From: Planctomycetaceae bacterium
GTDB lineage: Bacteria > Planctomycetota > Planctomycetia > Pirellulales > Thermoguttaceae
Assembly: GCA_012719125.1 (NCBI GenBank)
Contig: JAAYAY010000028.1
Span: forward strand, 1-64,000
Direction of reading: 5' to 3'
Length of the DNA: 64,000 nt
Position 1 is the first letter of the stretch. Each line of letters starts with the position of its first letter. Positions 17,315 through 25,343 of this stretch are shown here, in pieces. The translations under genes were made by a program, and so were the position numbers. The notes under the pieces are model-generated. The model saw nothing but the letters and a program-made list of their open reading frames with translations, did no database searches and was not told where the DNA came from.

Positions 17315-19033
17315 GTGGGCGACGGGACAGACCAGGGTGACGTTACGTCTGAAAACCAGGCGGTGCAGGCCGAGATCGTGGCGGACGCCAACGAACCGGC
17401 GGCGACAGGGGAACGATACCAATCGCCCTTTCCGTCTCCACCACCGCCATCTGGCGCGGAACCGCCCAAAGAGAAGCTGCCCGCAGACGAACTCTCTGTC
17501 ACGTGGCGCGAACTCCTTGCCGTTCTGCTGATGGTCGTTCTGGCCGACCTGGCGATCTATCGCAGCGACGGTTATGCGGGCTACGCGCTGTTCTTTGCGT
17601 TGTCGCCGGTGCTGCTCCTGTTCGGTTCCCCCCGGCGAGTTCTTTCCGGATGGCTGCTGATCACGGGCCTGATGCTGCTGGTCCTGGCGGGACGGCTAGT
17701 CTGGTGCGGCTCGGGACTTCAGATTGGCTGCGGGCTGTTTGTGCTGGCTGCCTTCTCCATGGCCATGGCGGGGATGCGCCCTTTCGTACTCGAACTGATC
17801 ATCTACGCTTCCCAGACCTTTCTGGCCGGTTACGAGGGGTTGGCCACCTACAGGCGGACCGCCGATCGATTGAGTCCCATCAGGGGGCCAAGTTCCTGGC
17901 TGAACTACGGTCTGCCCCTGGTCGCCCTTCTCGCCTTTGGCACGATCTTCATCGTGGCCAACCCGGATCTGCTCGCATGGGTCAACGAGTCGCTCCGGTC
18001 GCTGGCGACGTCTCTGCGCCAGTGGATCTACGATCTCGTTCCCGATTGGCAGGAGGCCCTGTTCTGGGCCGCCGTATTCTGGTTGACGATCGGGTTGTTG
18101 CGGCCGGTGGCAGGGCCGATGCTGGCGAAGCTGGCGGCGAGTATCGAACGTCCGACAGACGAGCCGGCCGGGGCGGCGGACGCACCGCTGTACGTTCCCT
18201 TCCGCAACACGCTGTTGACCGTGATCGGGCTGTTTGCCGTCTATCTGGTCTTCGAGTTCCGGACCTTGTGGTTCCGCGAGTTTCCAACCGGTTTCTATTA
18301 TTCGGGCTATGCGCACGAGGGCGCCGCCTGGCTGACCGTCGCCCTGGCGTTGGCAACGGTCGTGCTTTCCCTGATCTTTCGCGGAACCGTGCTGCGAGAC
18401 GCTCGCTTGCCGCGGCTACGACGAATGGCCTGGCTGTGGTCGTTCGAAAACCTGCTGCTGGCCGCGGCGGTTTACCACCGGATGCTGATCTACATCCATT
18501 TCAACGGCATGACCTGGATGCGCACGGTGGGGTTCTTCGGAATGACGTGCGTCGTGGTCGGTTTTGGCCTGGTCGTGTGGAAGATCGTTCAGAACCGCAG
18601 TTTCGCCTGGCTTCTTCGCCATCATCTGCTGGCACTGGCGCTCTGCGTCTATCTGTTCGCCCTGACCCCGGTCGACGCGCTCGTGCATCGCTACAACGTG
18701 CGGCGGATCATGTCGGGCGACTCGGCCCCGTCGGTTCAGATCAGCGTTCACCCGATCAGCGCCGAGGGAGTCCCCGTTCTTTTGCCGCTGGCGGAGTGTC
18801 CGGACGAAATCGTCCGCGAGGGAATCCTGGCCATGCTGGCCGACCGCCGCGACGAAGCCCGGCGAAATGCCAGGGCCAACGAGCAGAAGGGTTGGACGAC
18901 GTATCAAGGTGCGGAGCGAGTCTTGCTCGAACTGCTCGACGAGCACCAGTCGAAGTGGTCCAAGTACGCGGACGTTCAGCAGCGCCGGGCGGCCTTGGCG
19001 AGGTTTCACGATTACGCGTATCAGTGGTACTAG
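17315..19033 (+). CDS. DUF4153/DUF4173-like polytopic membrane protein
   Basis: 572 residues from GTG 17315, chosen because AGGAGGT lies six bases upstream. A Pro-rich cytosolic N-terminus of about 55 residues is followed by roughly ten or more hydrophobic segments (55-455) and a soluble C-terminal tail of about 120 residues rich in charged residues. YHRMLIYIHFNGMTWMRTVG resembles the conserved region of DUF4153/DUF4173 membrane proteins. The function of that family is unknown. A promoter with an operator-like palindrome lies upstream, so expression is probably controlled by a repressor. It is convergent with the histidine kinase. Confidence 0.72.
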   Translation: MGDGTDQGDVTSENQAVQAEIVADANEPAATGERYQSPFPSPPPPSGAEPPKEKLPADELSVTWRELLAVLLMVVLADLAIYRSDGYAGYALFFALSPVLLLFGSPRRVLSGWLLITGLMLLVLAGRLVWCGSGLQIGCGLFVLAAFSMAMAGMRPFVLELIIYASQTFLAGYEGLATYRRTADRLSPIRGPSSWLNYGLPLVALLAFGTIFIVANPDLLAWVNESLRSLATSLRQWIYDLVPDWQEALFWAAVFWLTIGLLRPVAGPMLAKLAASIERPTDEPAGAADAPLYVPFRNTLLTVIGLFAVYLVFEFRTLWFREFPTGFYYSGYAHEGAAWLTVALALATVVLSLIFRGTVLRDARLPRLRRMAWLWSFENLLLAAAVYHRMLIYIHFNGMTWMRTVGFFGMTCVVVGFGLVVWKIVQNRSFAWLLRHHLLALALCVYLFALTPVDALVHRYNVRRIMSGDSAPSVQISVHPISAEGVPVLLPLAECPDEIVREGILAMLADRRDEARRNARANEQKGWTTYQGAERVLLELLDEHQSKWSKYADVQQRRAALARFHDYAYQWY

Positions 19034-19039
19034 TGCTCA

Positions 19040-19151
19040 GTCAAACCTTGGTTTTCGGGTTGGCCATCGGCTGGAGTCCAGCCTTTAGGCTGTCTTTTAC
19101 AGGCTGAAGCGTGGAATCCAATGATCCGCAACCCGAACTTTAAGGTTTGAC
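19040..19151. repeat. Imperfect inverted-repeat element between convergent genes
   Basis: The 21-base ends TCAAACCTTGGTTTTCGGGTT (19041-19061) and its counterpart at 19130-19150 match at 17 of 21 positions when inverted. Inside lies CAGCCTTTAGGCTG, a small hairpin, and further Trp/Ala-codon-like palindromic text. The right arm supplies the TAA stop codon of the histidine kinase. This could be a small MITE/REPIN-like element and also act as a bidirectional terminator. Confidence 0.6.
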
Positions 19152-19988
19152 AGAACACGAGGGCGCGTGCGTACCAGAGATCGGGATGGTGGGCAGGACG
19201 GCGGGTGCGCGCGGGACCGCGCGGGGAGGAGCAGCCTTTGTGACGGTAGGAAGTTTGAGGGTGAAGGCGGTGCCGACGCCGGGCGTGCTGTCAACGCGGA
19301 TTCGTCCGTGGTGGGCTTCGATGATGTCGCGGCACATCGAGAGGCCCAGTCCGGTGCCGCCTTTGCCGCTGGCATCGGGGCCGCTCTTGGTCGAGTAAAA
19401 GCGATCGAAAATGTGCGGCAAGCGATCGGCGGGAATGCCGCTGCCGAAATCGCGAACCATCAGCTCGACCATGTCGGTGGCCTGGTCGTAGGAGAGCTTG
19501 ATCGCCAACCGTCCGCCGCCGGGCATGGCCTGCCGGGCGTTGATCAGCAGGTTGAGCAGGACTTGCTGGATCTGGTTGGCATTGACGTAGGCTTCCGGCA
19601 CATTGCCGTAATGAGTCTCGACCTTGATGCGGTACTTGTTCATCTCCCTTTCGAGCAGGATGAGCGTGTCTTGCACGACCTTGGCCAGGTCGGCGGCATC
19701 CTGTCCGGCCGAGCGGTTGCGAGCGACGCCGAGGACGCCGTTGGTGATTTTTGCGGCCCGGTTGCCGGCTGCCAGGATTTTTTCAAACGCTTTTTCCCGC
19801 GACGCCTTGTCCTGGTGGCGCAATCCGTACTTGGCGTAGTTGATGATCGTCATCAGTACGTTGTTGAATTCGTGGGTCGTGGTGCTGACCAACTCGCCCA
19901 GTGCGGTGAGGTTCTGGGCCTGGGCCAATTGCTGCTTGAGGATCTCAACTTGCTTTTCGAGCGGAAGGCTCTCGCTATTCGGGGCCAT
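19140..19988 (-). CDS. Soluble sensor-less histidine kinase
   Basis: 282 residues from ATG 19988. An upstream open frame to 20195 has poor kinase similarity. There is no transmembrane or PAS domain: a short N-terminal coiled coil (10-30) leads to the H-box with His39 in STTTHEFNNVLMTIINYAKY. The ATPase domain has the N-box (NLLINARQAM, 147-156), G1 (DFGSGIP, 180-186), F-box (FDRFYSTK) and G2 (GTGLGL, 211-216). It must sense through partners or cytosolic signals. No response regulator is adjacent. The last 30 residues are Pro/Ala-rich and end inside an inverted repeat, so the C-terminus may have been changed by insertion. Confidence 0.9.
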   Translation of the reverse strand: MAPNSESLPLEKQVEILKQQLAQAQNLTALGELVSTTTHEFNNVLMTIINYAKYGLRHQDKASREKAFEKILAAGNRAAKITNGVLGVARNRSAGQDAADLAKVVQDTLILLEREMNKYRIKVETHYGNVPEAYVNANQIQQVLLNLLINARQAMPGGGRLAIKLSYDQATDMVELMVRDFGSGIPADRLPHIFDRFYSTKSGPDASGKGGTGLGLSMCRDIIEAHHGRIRVDSTPGVGTAFTLKLPTVTKAAPPRAVPRAPAVLPTIPISGTHAPSCSVKP

Positions 19989-20515
19989 GGCTTCTGGTGC
20001 TCCCACATTTCTAGGTTGGCGGGTCTCGCTGCGGGTCGGGTCGGGAAAGTCTGCCGCGCCGGCCGATTCGGAGGACGGTCGTTTCTCGTCCGTCCTGAGC
20101 GTGCGGTTCCGACGCTTCTGCCGCCAAGCAGGCAGCCGGATGTGCCTCCTCCAATAGGCTCGTCCGCGTCCGTCTGACCGGCTCGGCTGAATCACTTGGC
20201 CGTTAGAGTTTCACAAGCAAGGCCAGGCTCACTGGCTTACCGCGTTGCTCGATTTCTCTGTGTTTTGCCAAAGGCTCGCGTCTTAACTCAAGACCAGTCA
20301 ATGATTTAGCTTCCCTACTGTCGTATCGTCGAAGCGACCTCGGCATCTGTAACCCAAGCCGGTATAATCCACACATCTCCTTCCAAGAGATTCTTCGATA
20401 AGGGCACCGGGACGAAAACTCTATCAGTTAGAGCTTTCGGGAAAGAGGCGGACGACTCTTCCGGTTGTGGGGAGATCATGCTAGTCAGGGACGCTGGCGA
20501 GTTGGAGAAGCTGGG
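19989..20515. other. Divergent intergenic region with a TATAAT box
   Basis: 527 bp without a convincing gene. A perfect TATAAT at 20363-20368 on the plus strand could be the -10 for the small gene at 20516, although its -35 is weak. GGAG at about 20504 is a ribosome binding site for that gene. Confidence 0.45.
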
Positions 20516-20776
20516 ATGCACACGGTTGAATTGGTCAGGGAGGCCATCGCCTTGGCCCAACGTGCCGGGTACCGCATTCGACAGGAGTACCTGGGGAGTG
20601 CCATGGGGGGAGGATGCGAGTTTGGCGGTCGGAAGTGGGTCTTCCTGGACGTCTCGTCAGGACCGGCCGATCAGCTCGACCAGCTTCTCGGCGTCCTGCG
20701 ACACAATCCCGCTGTCACCGGCATGCCGATGTCGGACGAGTTGCGAAATCGAGTCGCCGCGAAGAAAACTGCGTAG
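20516..20776 (+). CDS. Small conserved-looking hypothetical protein
   Basis: 86 residues from ATG 20516, with GGAG eight bases upstream. The protein begins MHTVELVREAIALAQRAGYR, continues with IRQEYLGSAMGGGCEFGGRK and WVFLDVSSGPADQLDQLLGVL, and ends in a basic tail. The mix of an N-terminal helix, a Gly-rich strand pair and a second helix suggests a compact alpha/beta domain. No signal peptide or membrane segment is present. I know no function. It lies 74 bp upstream of the aldehyde dehydrogenase on the same strand, so the two may be co-transcribed. Confidence 0.65.
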   Translation: MHTVELVREAIALAQRAGYRIRQEYLGSAMGGGCEFGGRKWVFLDVSSGPADQLDQLLGVLRHNPAVTGMPMSDELRNRVAAKKTA

Positions 20777-20850
20777 AAGGGCCCGGCTGCTGGATTCCAG
20801 TGTACCGACCACGGCGGGGCACCTGGACCACCGCTTGGATGGGAAACCTG

Positions 20851-22413
20851 ATGAGCCAAGAATTCACGGAGTGCACAAATCCGGCAACAGGCGAGATTCT
20901 GGGACGGTCGCCGTTGAACACCATGGAGGACGTACGGCTGGCCGTGTTGAACGCTCGAGCGGCGCAGGCCAAGTGGGCCGGCTTCTCGGTAACGACACGA
21001 GCACGGGCGATCCGCCGGGTACGCGGTTACCTGGTTGAGCACGTCGACGAACTGGCGGAGACAGTCTCGCGCGACAACGGCAAGGTCCGTTTCGACGCCC
21101 TGGCCACCGAGATTCTCCCAGCCGCCCTGGCCGCCGGATATTATGCCCGCCAGGCCCGGCGACTGCTCCGCCCAAAACGCCTCTGGCCGGGCCACCTGCT
21201 GTTTGCCAACAAGTCATCCCAGATTCACCGGGTTCCCTGGGGAGTTGTGGCCGTCATTTCGCCCTGGAATTACCCCTTTGGAATTCCGTTTTCCGAAGTT
21301 GTCATGGCCCTCTTGGCGGGTAACGGGGTCGTTCTCAAGGTGGCCTCCCAGACCCAGATGGTAGGCCGGGCCCTGGAACGGGTTTTCACTGCCGCCGGAC
21401 TTCCGCCAGGACTATTTGCCTATGTTAACTTGCCGGGTCGCGCCGCGGGCGACGCACTTCTCGAGGCCGGCGTCGACAAACTGTTCTTCACCGGTTCGGT
21501 CGCCGTCGGCAAGGAACTGATGGGCAAGGCGGCCAAGACGCTCACCCCCCTCTGTCTCGAACTCGGCGGCAACGACCCGATGCTCGTATGCCCCGATGCC
21601 GACTTGGAACGAGCCGCGGGCGGGGCTGTCTGGGGCGGTTTTTCCAATGCCGGACAGTCTTGCGCGGCCGTAGAACGGATCTACGTCCATGCTGACGTCT
21701 ACCGGCCGTTTCTCGACAAGCTGGCCGAAAAAGTGCGCCAACTGCGAATCGGCCCCGATTCGGATTACCGGGTCGACGTCGGGGCCATGACGACGGCGAA
21801 TCAGATGGAGACCGTCCGTCGACATATCGACGACGCACTCCAGCGCGGCGCGACCTTGTTCGCCCAGGCAGACCCTCAGGGCGACGGCCGGGGCTGTTTC
21901 CTTCCCGTCGTGGTGCTCACCGACGTCGATCACTCCATGGCCGTCATGAAGGAGGAGACGTTTGGCCCCGTCGTGGCCGTCATGAAGGTTGACGATATGG
22001 AAACCGCCGTCCGGCTCGCCAACGACAGCGACCTGGGTCTGACGGCCTCGGTGTGGTCGCGTAATCGCCGCCGGGCCATGGCACTTGCACGCCGGTTGCA
22101 GGCGGGCGTCGTCACCATCAACGATCACCTGATGAGCCACGGTCTGCCCGAGACTCCCTGGGGCGGATTCAAGCTCTCAGGGATAGGGCGCACCCACGGG
22201 CGGATCGGCTTCGACGAAATGACCCAGCCTCAATGCATCGTCGGCGATTTGCTCGGTGGATTGTCCAGGAATCTCTGGTGGCACCCCTACAGCCCCGAAC
22301 TCTACGAAGGCATCCGCGGCCTGCTCATCGGGCTGTACGGAAGAGGAATCGGCACGCGGCTGGCCGGCCTGCGAGCCACACTCAGGATCGCCGGGCGAAT
22401 TCTAAGGCGGTGA
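20851..22413 (+). CDS. NAD(P)-dependent aldehyde dehydrogenase
   Basis: 520 residues from ATG 20851 (ATG 20839 is an alternative; the frame is open further upstream over the preceding gene without similarity). ALDH superfamily, oxidising an aldehyde to the acid or acyl product. Visible active-site elements are Asn140 in SPWNYPF, Glu237 in LELGGNDP and Cys271 in NAGQSCAAVERIYV. EETFGPV and the PWGGFKLSGIGR motif are also present. The last 60 residues form an extra hydrophobic/basic C-terminus (LIGLYGRGIGTRLAGLRATL) that may bind membrane. The substrate is unknown. Confidence 0.93.
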   Translation: MSQEFTECTNPATGEILGRSPLNTMEDVRLAVLNARAAQAKWAGFSVTTRARAIRRVRGYLVEHVDELAETVSRDNGKVRFDALATEILPAALAAGYYARQARRLLRPKRLWPGHLLFANKSSQIHRVPWGVVAVISPWNYPFGIPFSEVVMALLAGNGVVLKVASQTQMVGRALERVFTAAGLPPGLFAYVNLPGRAAGDALLEAGVDKLFFTGSVAVGKELMGKAAKTLTPLCLELGGNDPMLVCPDADLERAAGGAVWGGFSNAGQSCAAVERIYVHADVYRPFLDKLAEKVRQLRIGPDSDYRVDVGAMTTANQMETVRRHIDDALQRGATLFAQADPQGDGRGCFLPVVVLTDVDHSMAVMKEETFGPVVAVMKVDDMETAVRLANDSDLGLTASVWSRNRRRAMALARRLQAGVVTINDHLMSHGLPETPWGGFKLSGIGRTHGRIGFDEMTQPQCIVGDLLGGLSRNLWWHPYSPELYEGIRGLLIGLYGRGIGTRLAGLRATLRIAGRILRR

Positions 22414-22499
22414 GACCCATGTGAGCTACCGGCGCGGGGTACGAGTCTCGGCCACCGCTCGGCCGCGGCGACATCCGGCAGATGTCGCCCACTTCGCCC

Positions 22500-23375
22500 T
22501 CATGGCACATGGTCGAGAGGAATTGGCGTCGGTTCGAACAGTTCGTCGTGCTGGGTTTGTGCTAACCGAATGACGAGCAGCTTCTGCTCCAGAGAACCCG
22601 ACGAGTCGGTCGTGAGAAAGTGATACCCGAGAGTGCCCAGCCGGTCGGGCAGGCAACTCAGCACGATCATGTTACCCGGCGCCAAACAGGCCGAGACGGC
22701 CATGTCGTCGAACACCAGACGCGGTCGAGAATTATCGATTCGCCAGGCGCCCTGGCTACCGGTGATGTTGCGTTGGTGCTCGTCGTGATGCAGTTCCGGA
22801 ACGACTTCAAGTGTCACACGTCCGTCTTTTTCCGGTACGGCACGAACGGCCATAACGCCTTGTGCCAGCTTGTAGGTTTCGCCCGAGACCCCGTCGGGGC
22901 CGGACAGCAGCACGGGCAATTCGGGGTAGATGATCGAAGTGTTGATCTCACTCCGCTTTCCGGCCCGGAGTTGCTGATGGCTCCACATCGGCCCCTCTTC
23001 CGAACCAATTTCGGCCAGCGGCGTTGTCTGAGGACCGCCGATCGGAGTTGACTTCTGCTTCAACTCGAGGAGCTGCGACAGAGCGATCGGCACCTGCCCG
23101 GAAATCACCCCGACGCGGAGACCGTTGGCGGCCAGGCGACGCCGAGTCTCGACGGGGAATTGCTGCTCGTCAACCTCCCGCCAGAGTTCCTGGTTGACTG
23201 ATTCGTCGCCAAAGGGACATCGAACGAAGAACACATCGAGGGTGACACTGTCGGGCGACATCTGCGCAGCCCTGAGCGGCGAACGGTCGGTTTCGGGACG
23301 AATCGGCGTACAGCCCATCCCAACCGCCAGCGCACAGAGAATCAGATGTTGCGCGATCTTCCCAGGAGAAAACAT
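22500..23375 (-). CDS. Predicted lipoprotein of unknown function
   Basis: 291 residues from ATG 23375, preceded by AGGAGAAA. The signal sequence ends in a lipobox, LAVGMGC, with Cys22 as the likely lipidation site. The mature part is mostly soluble and contains ELHHDEHQRN, an ELKQKSTPIG-like segment, and a C-terminal beta-rich section (RPRLVFDDMAVSACLAPGNM). This resembles a family of uncharacterised planctomycete lipoproteins, but no functional motif is recognised. It lies convergent with the ALDH gene. Confidence 0.72.
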   Translation of the reverse strand: MFSPGKIAQHLILCALAVGMGCTPIRPETDRSPLRAAQMSPDSVTLDVFFVRCPFGDESVNQELWREVDEQQFPVETRRRLAANGLRVGVISGQVPIALSQLLELKQKSTPIGGPQTTPLAEIGSEEGPMWSHQQLRAGKRSEINTSIIYPELPVLLSGPDGVSGETYKLAQGVMAVRAVPEKDGRVTLEVVPELHHDEHQRNITGSQGAWRIDNSRPRLVFDDMAVSACLAPGNMIVLSCLPDRLGTLGYHFLTTDSSGSLEQKLLVIRLAQTQHDELFEPTPIPLDHVP

Positions 23376-23545
23376 GAAGCCCTGTTCCGAAACCGTGGTC
23401 TGGCGAGCGGACGTAAGTCCCTTTTCGTCCGCATGCCCATTCGGAGGCGCGAAGAGTACAAACCACTGCCCGGCGTGTCAATGCGGACCTTGCGGCAAAC
23501 AAGCAAAGCTGGGCAATTCAGGCAGATCAATGACTCTAGCAACGG

Positions 23546-24205
23546 TCAATGACCGAGATGGCCTTCTCGTCGGACTGCTTCACTCTTCAGAATCGGATAC
23601 AGCTTGGGCGCCGGGATCTTCGTGCCGTAGACGGCACCGTGCAGTTCGCTCAGTTTTCGATAGCCGTGATGAAGGAAGTCGTAAAGTTCGGCCGGCGGCT
23701 TTCTCGACAGCCAATCATCGGCCAGCCGTTCCGCAACGGCGTCGAAGCTCTTCTGAGACCCGCTATGGGCATAGCAGCGTCCACGGAAACGCCGCACGTC
23801 GCCGTTGAAGCGGGGGCTGATATGCCACAGTTCGTGGACGATGGTCGTCAGCTTCTCGCGAAACTCGAGATCCAGAAACCGCGGGAGATAGAAACTGAGG
23901 ATGTAGAGCATCTCGCGGCCGACGTTGTCCTGCAGACGCTGAATCCCCCAGTTTCGCCCGCCGCGGACGACGGACAGCTCTCCGCCGGGGAAACGCATGG
24001 GGGTCAGCGAGGCGTACATCCCGTGCTTCACCGATTTGCGGGTCTGGCAGAAACTGACGGCCACGCGATGGAAATCGATGTGGGACAGTTCCGGAACCCG
24101 CCGCGTCATGTCGTGGCACAGCAGACGCATCCGCTCGGTGAAGTCAAAGCCCGGCGACTTCTTCGTGCTACGGCGTCGTGATCGTTTCGATGGCGTCGAA
24201 TCCAT
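23546..24205 (-). CDS. Putative HExxH metallopeptidase-like protein
   Basis: 219 residues from ATG 24205. The motif TTIVHELWHISPRFNGD gives HELWH (124-128), a zinc-binding HExxH. Another conserved-looking His follows in CYAHSG (147), and a Glu appears in the AVAERLADDW segment, which could be the third ligand. The N-terminal 20 residues are very basic (KRSRRRSTKK), suggesting nucleic-acid association. No signal peptide is seen. It begins nine bases after the aldo/keto reductase stop on the same strand, so the two probably form an operon. The substrate is unknown. Confidence 0.68.
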   Translation of the reverse strand: MDSTPSKRSRRRSTKKSPGFDFTERMRLLCHDMTRRVPELSHIDFHRVAVSFCQTRKSVKHGMYASLTPMRFPGGELSVVRGGRNWGIQRLQDNVGREMLYILSFYLPRFLDLEFREKLTTIVHELWHISPRFNGDVRRFRGRCYAHSGSQKSFDAVAERLADDWLSRKPPAELYDFLHHGYRKLSELHGAVYGTKIPAPKLYPILKSEAVRREGHLGH

Positions 24206-24214
24206 GACAGCCCT

Positions 24215-25201
24215 TCATTTTCCCGAGTACCAGAAGGCCCGAAGCCAATTGTGCCGCCGGAGTCGCTCCAGCAGGGACTCGGACAGATCAGGTTTCTCAC
24301 AGGCACCGGCATTCCATTGGGCCTGCTCGACATTGCGGATTCCGGGGATGACCGTACTCACGGCCGGGTGGGCCAGCACGAACTTGATGGCCACGTCGGC
24401 CAGAGTATGCGAGTCGGCCAGACCGGCTTCGGCCACGTCGCGACGGACCTCTTCCACTCGATCGACGGCCCGATCCAGCCGGTCGCCGGCGAAGTAGCGG
24501 CTGCGGAAGTCGTCGGGAGGAAACTGATGCCCCTTGCCGTACTTACCCGTCAGCGCCCCCTCGTCGAACGCGACGCGGACGATGATCCCCGTGCCGGTCT
24601 CGGCGGCAACAGGCAACAGTTCGGCCGCCGGTTCCTGTTCGAAGAGGTTGTAGATGACCTGTACCACGTCGACCAGCCCGCGACGCATGAGGTCGACGAC
24701 GCAGTTCTGGTCATGCTCCGGAGTCGAGAGTCCGATAAGCCGCAGTTTGCCTTCGTCCCGAAGCCGGGCCAGGATTTCCAACGGCACGGGGTCGCGGTTC
24801 CAGGCTCGCGTCCAGGTATGGAGTTGGAGCAGGTCGATGCAATCCGTCCCCAGATTGGTCAGCCGCTCCTCCAGATTCGCCCGCAGGTAACCCTCTGAAT
24901 AGCGCTGTTCCGCCTTGCAGTAGGGGCTGGGAGGCCAGGGGCCCGTGGCAGGGGGCGTTTTCGTCGCCACATAGACCTGTTCAGACCGCTCCTTGAGCAC
25001 CTTGGCAATCACCCGTTCGCTCCGGCCGTCGCCGTAGCCTTGGGCCGTATCGATGAAATTCACACCGAGGTCGATTGCCTTGTGGAGAGCGGCCTCCGAG
25101 TCGGCGTCGTCCTGTCCGCCCCATTGCCCGCCCAAAGCCCAGGCGCCAAAGCCGATTTCCGAGACGTTCCAGCCGCTGTTTCCGAAAGGGCGGTACTTCA
25201 T
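24215..25201 (-). CDS. Aldo/keto reductase
   Basis: 328 residues from ATG 25201. TIM-barrel AKR with the catalytic tetrad visible: Asp51 and Tyr56 (NFIDTAQGYGDGRSE), Lys81 (VATKTPP) and His128 (LLQLHTW). The C-terminal NADPH-site text VIPGIRNVEQAQWN is typical. Such enzymes reduce carbonyls in sugars or xenobiotics; the substrate cannot be told from sequence. The gene is followed after nine bases by the HExxH protein gene. Confidence 0.92.
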   Translation of the reverse strand: MKYRPFGNSGWNVSEIGFGAWALGGQWGGQDDADSEAALHKAIDLGVNFIDTAQGYGDGRSERVIAKVLKERSEQVYVATKTPPATGPWPPSPYCKAEQRYSEGYLRANLEERLTNLGTDCIDLLQLHTWTRAWNRDPVPLEILARLRDEGKLRLIGLSTPEHDQNCVVDLMRRGLVDVVQVIYNLFEQEPAAELLPVAAETGTGIIVRVAFDEGALTGKYGKGHQFPPDDFRSRYFAGDRLDRAVDRVEEVRRDVAEAGLADSHTLADVAIKFVLAHPAVSTVIPGIRNVEQAQWNAGACEKPDLSESLLERLRRHNWLRAFWYSGK

Positions 25202-25343
25202 GGAAGTTACTTTCGTGCAAACCGTGGTTCTGCAAAACGCCGTGAATTTGTGGGAGAGGGCTCAATTATCGGAACGCACGCCCCGGCTATTTGCCGAAAT
25301 CATAAACGAATCTGCGGTGCAGGGCAAAGCTCCGCACGCCCTC

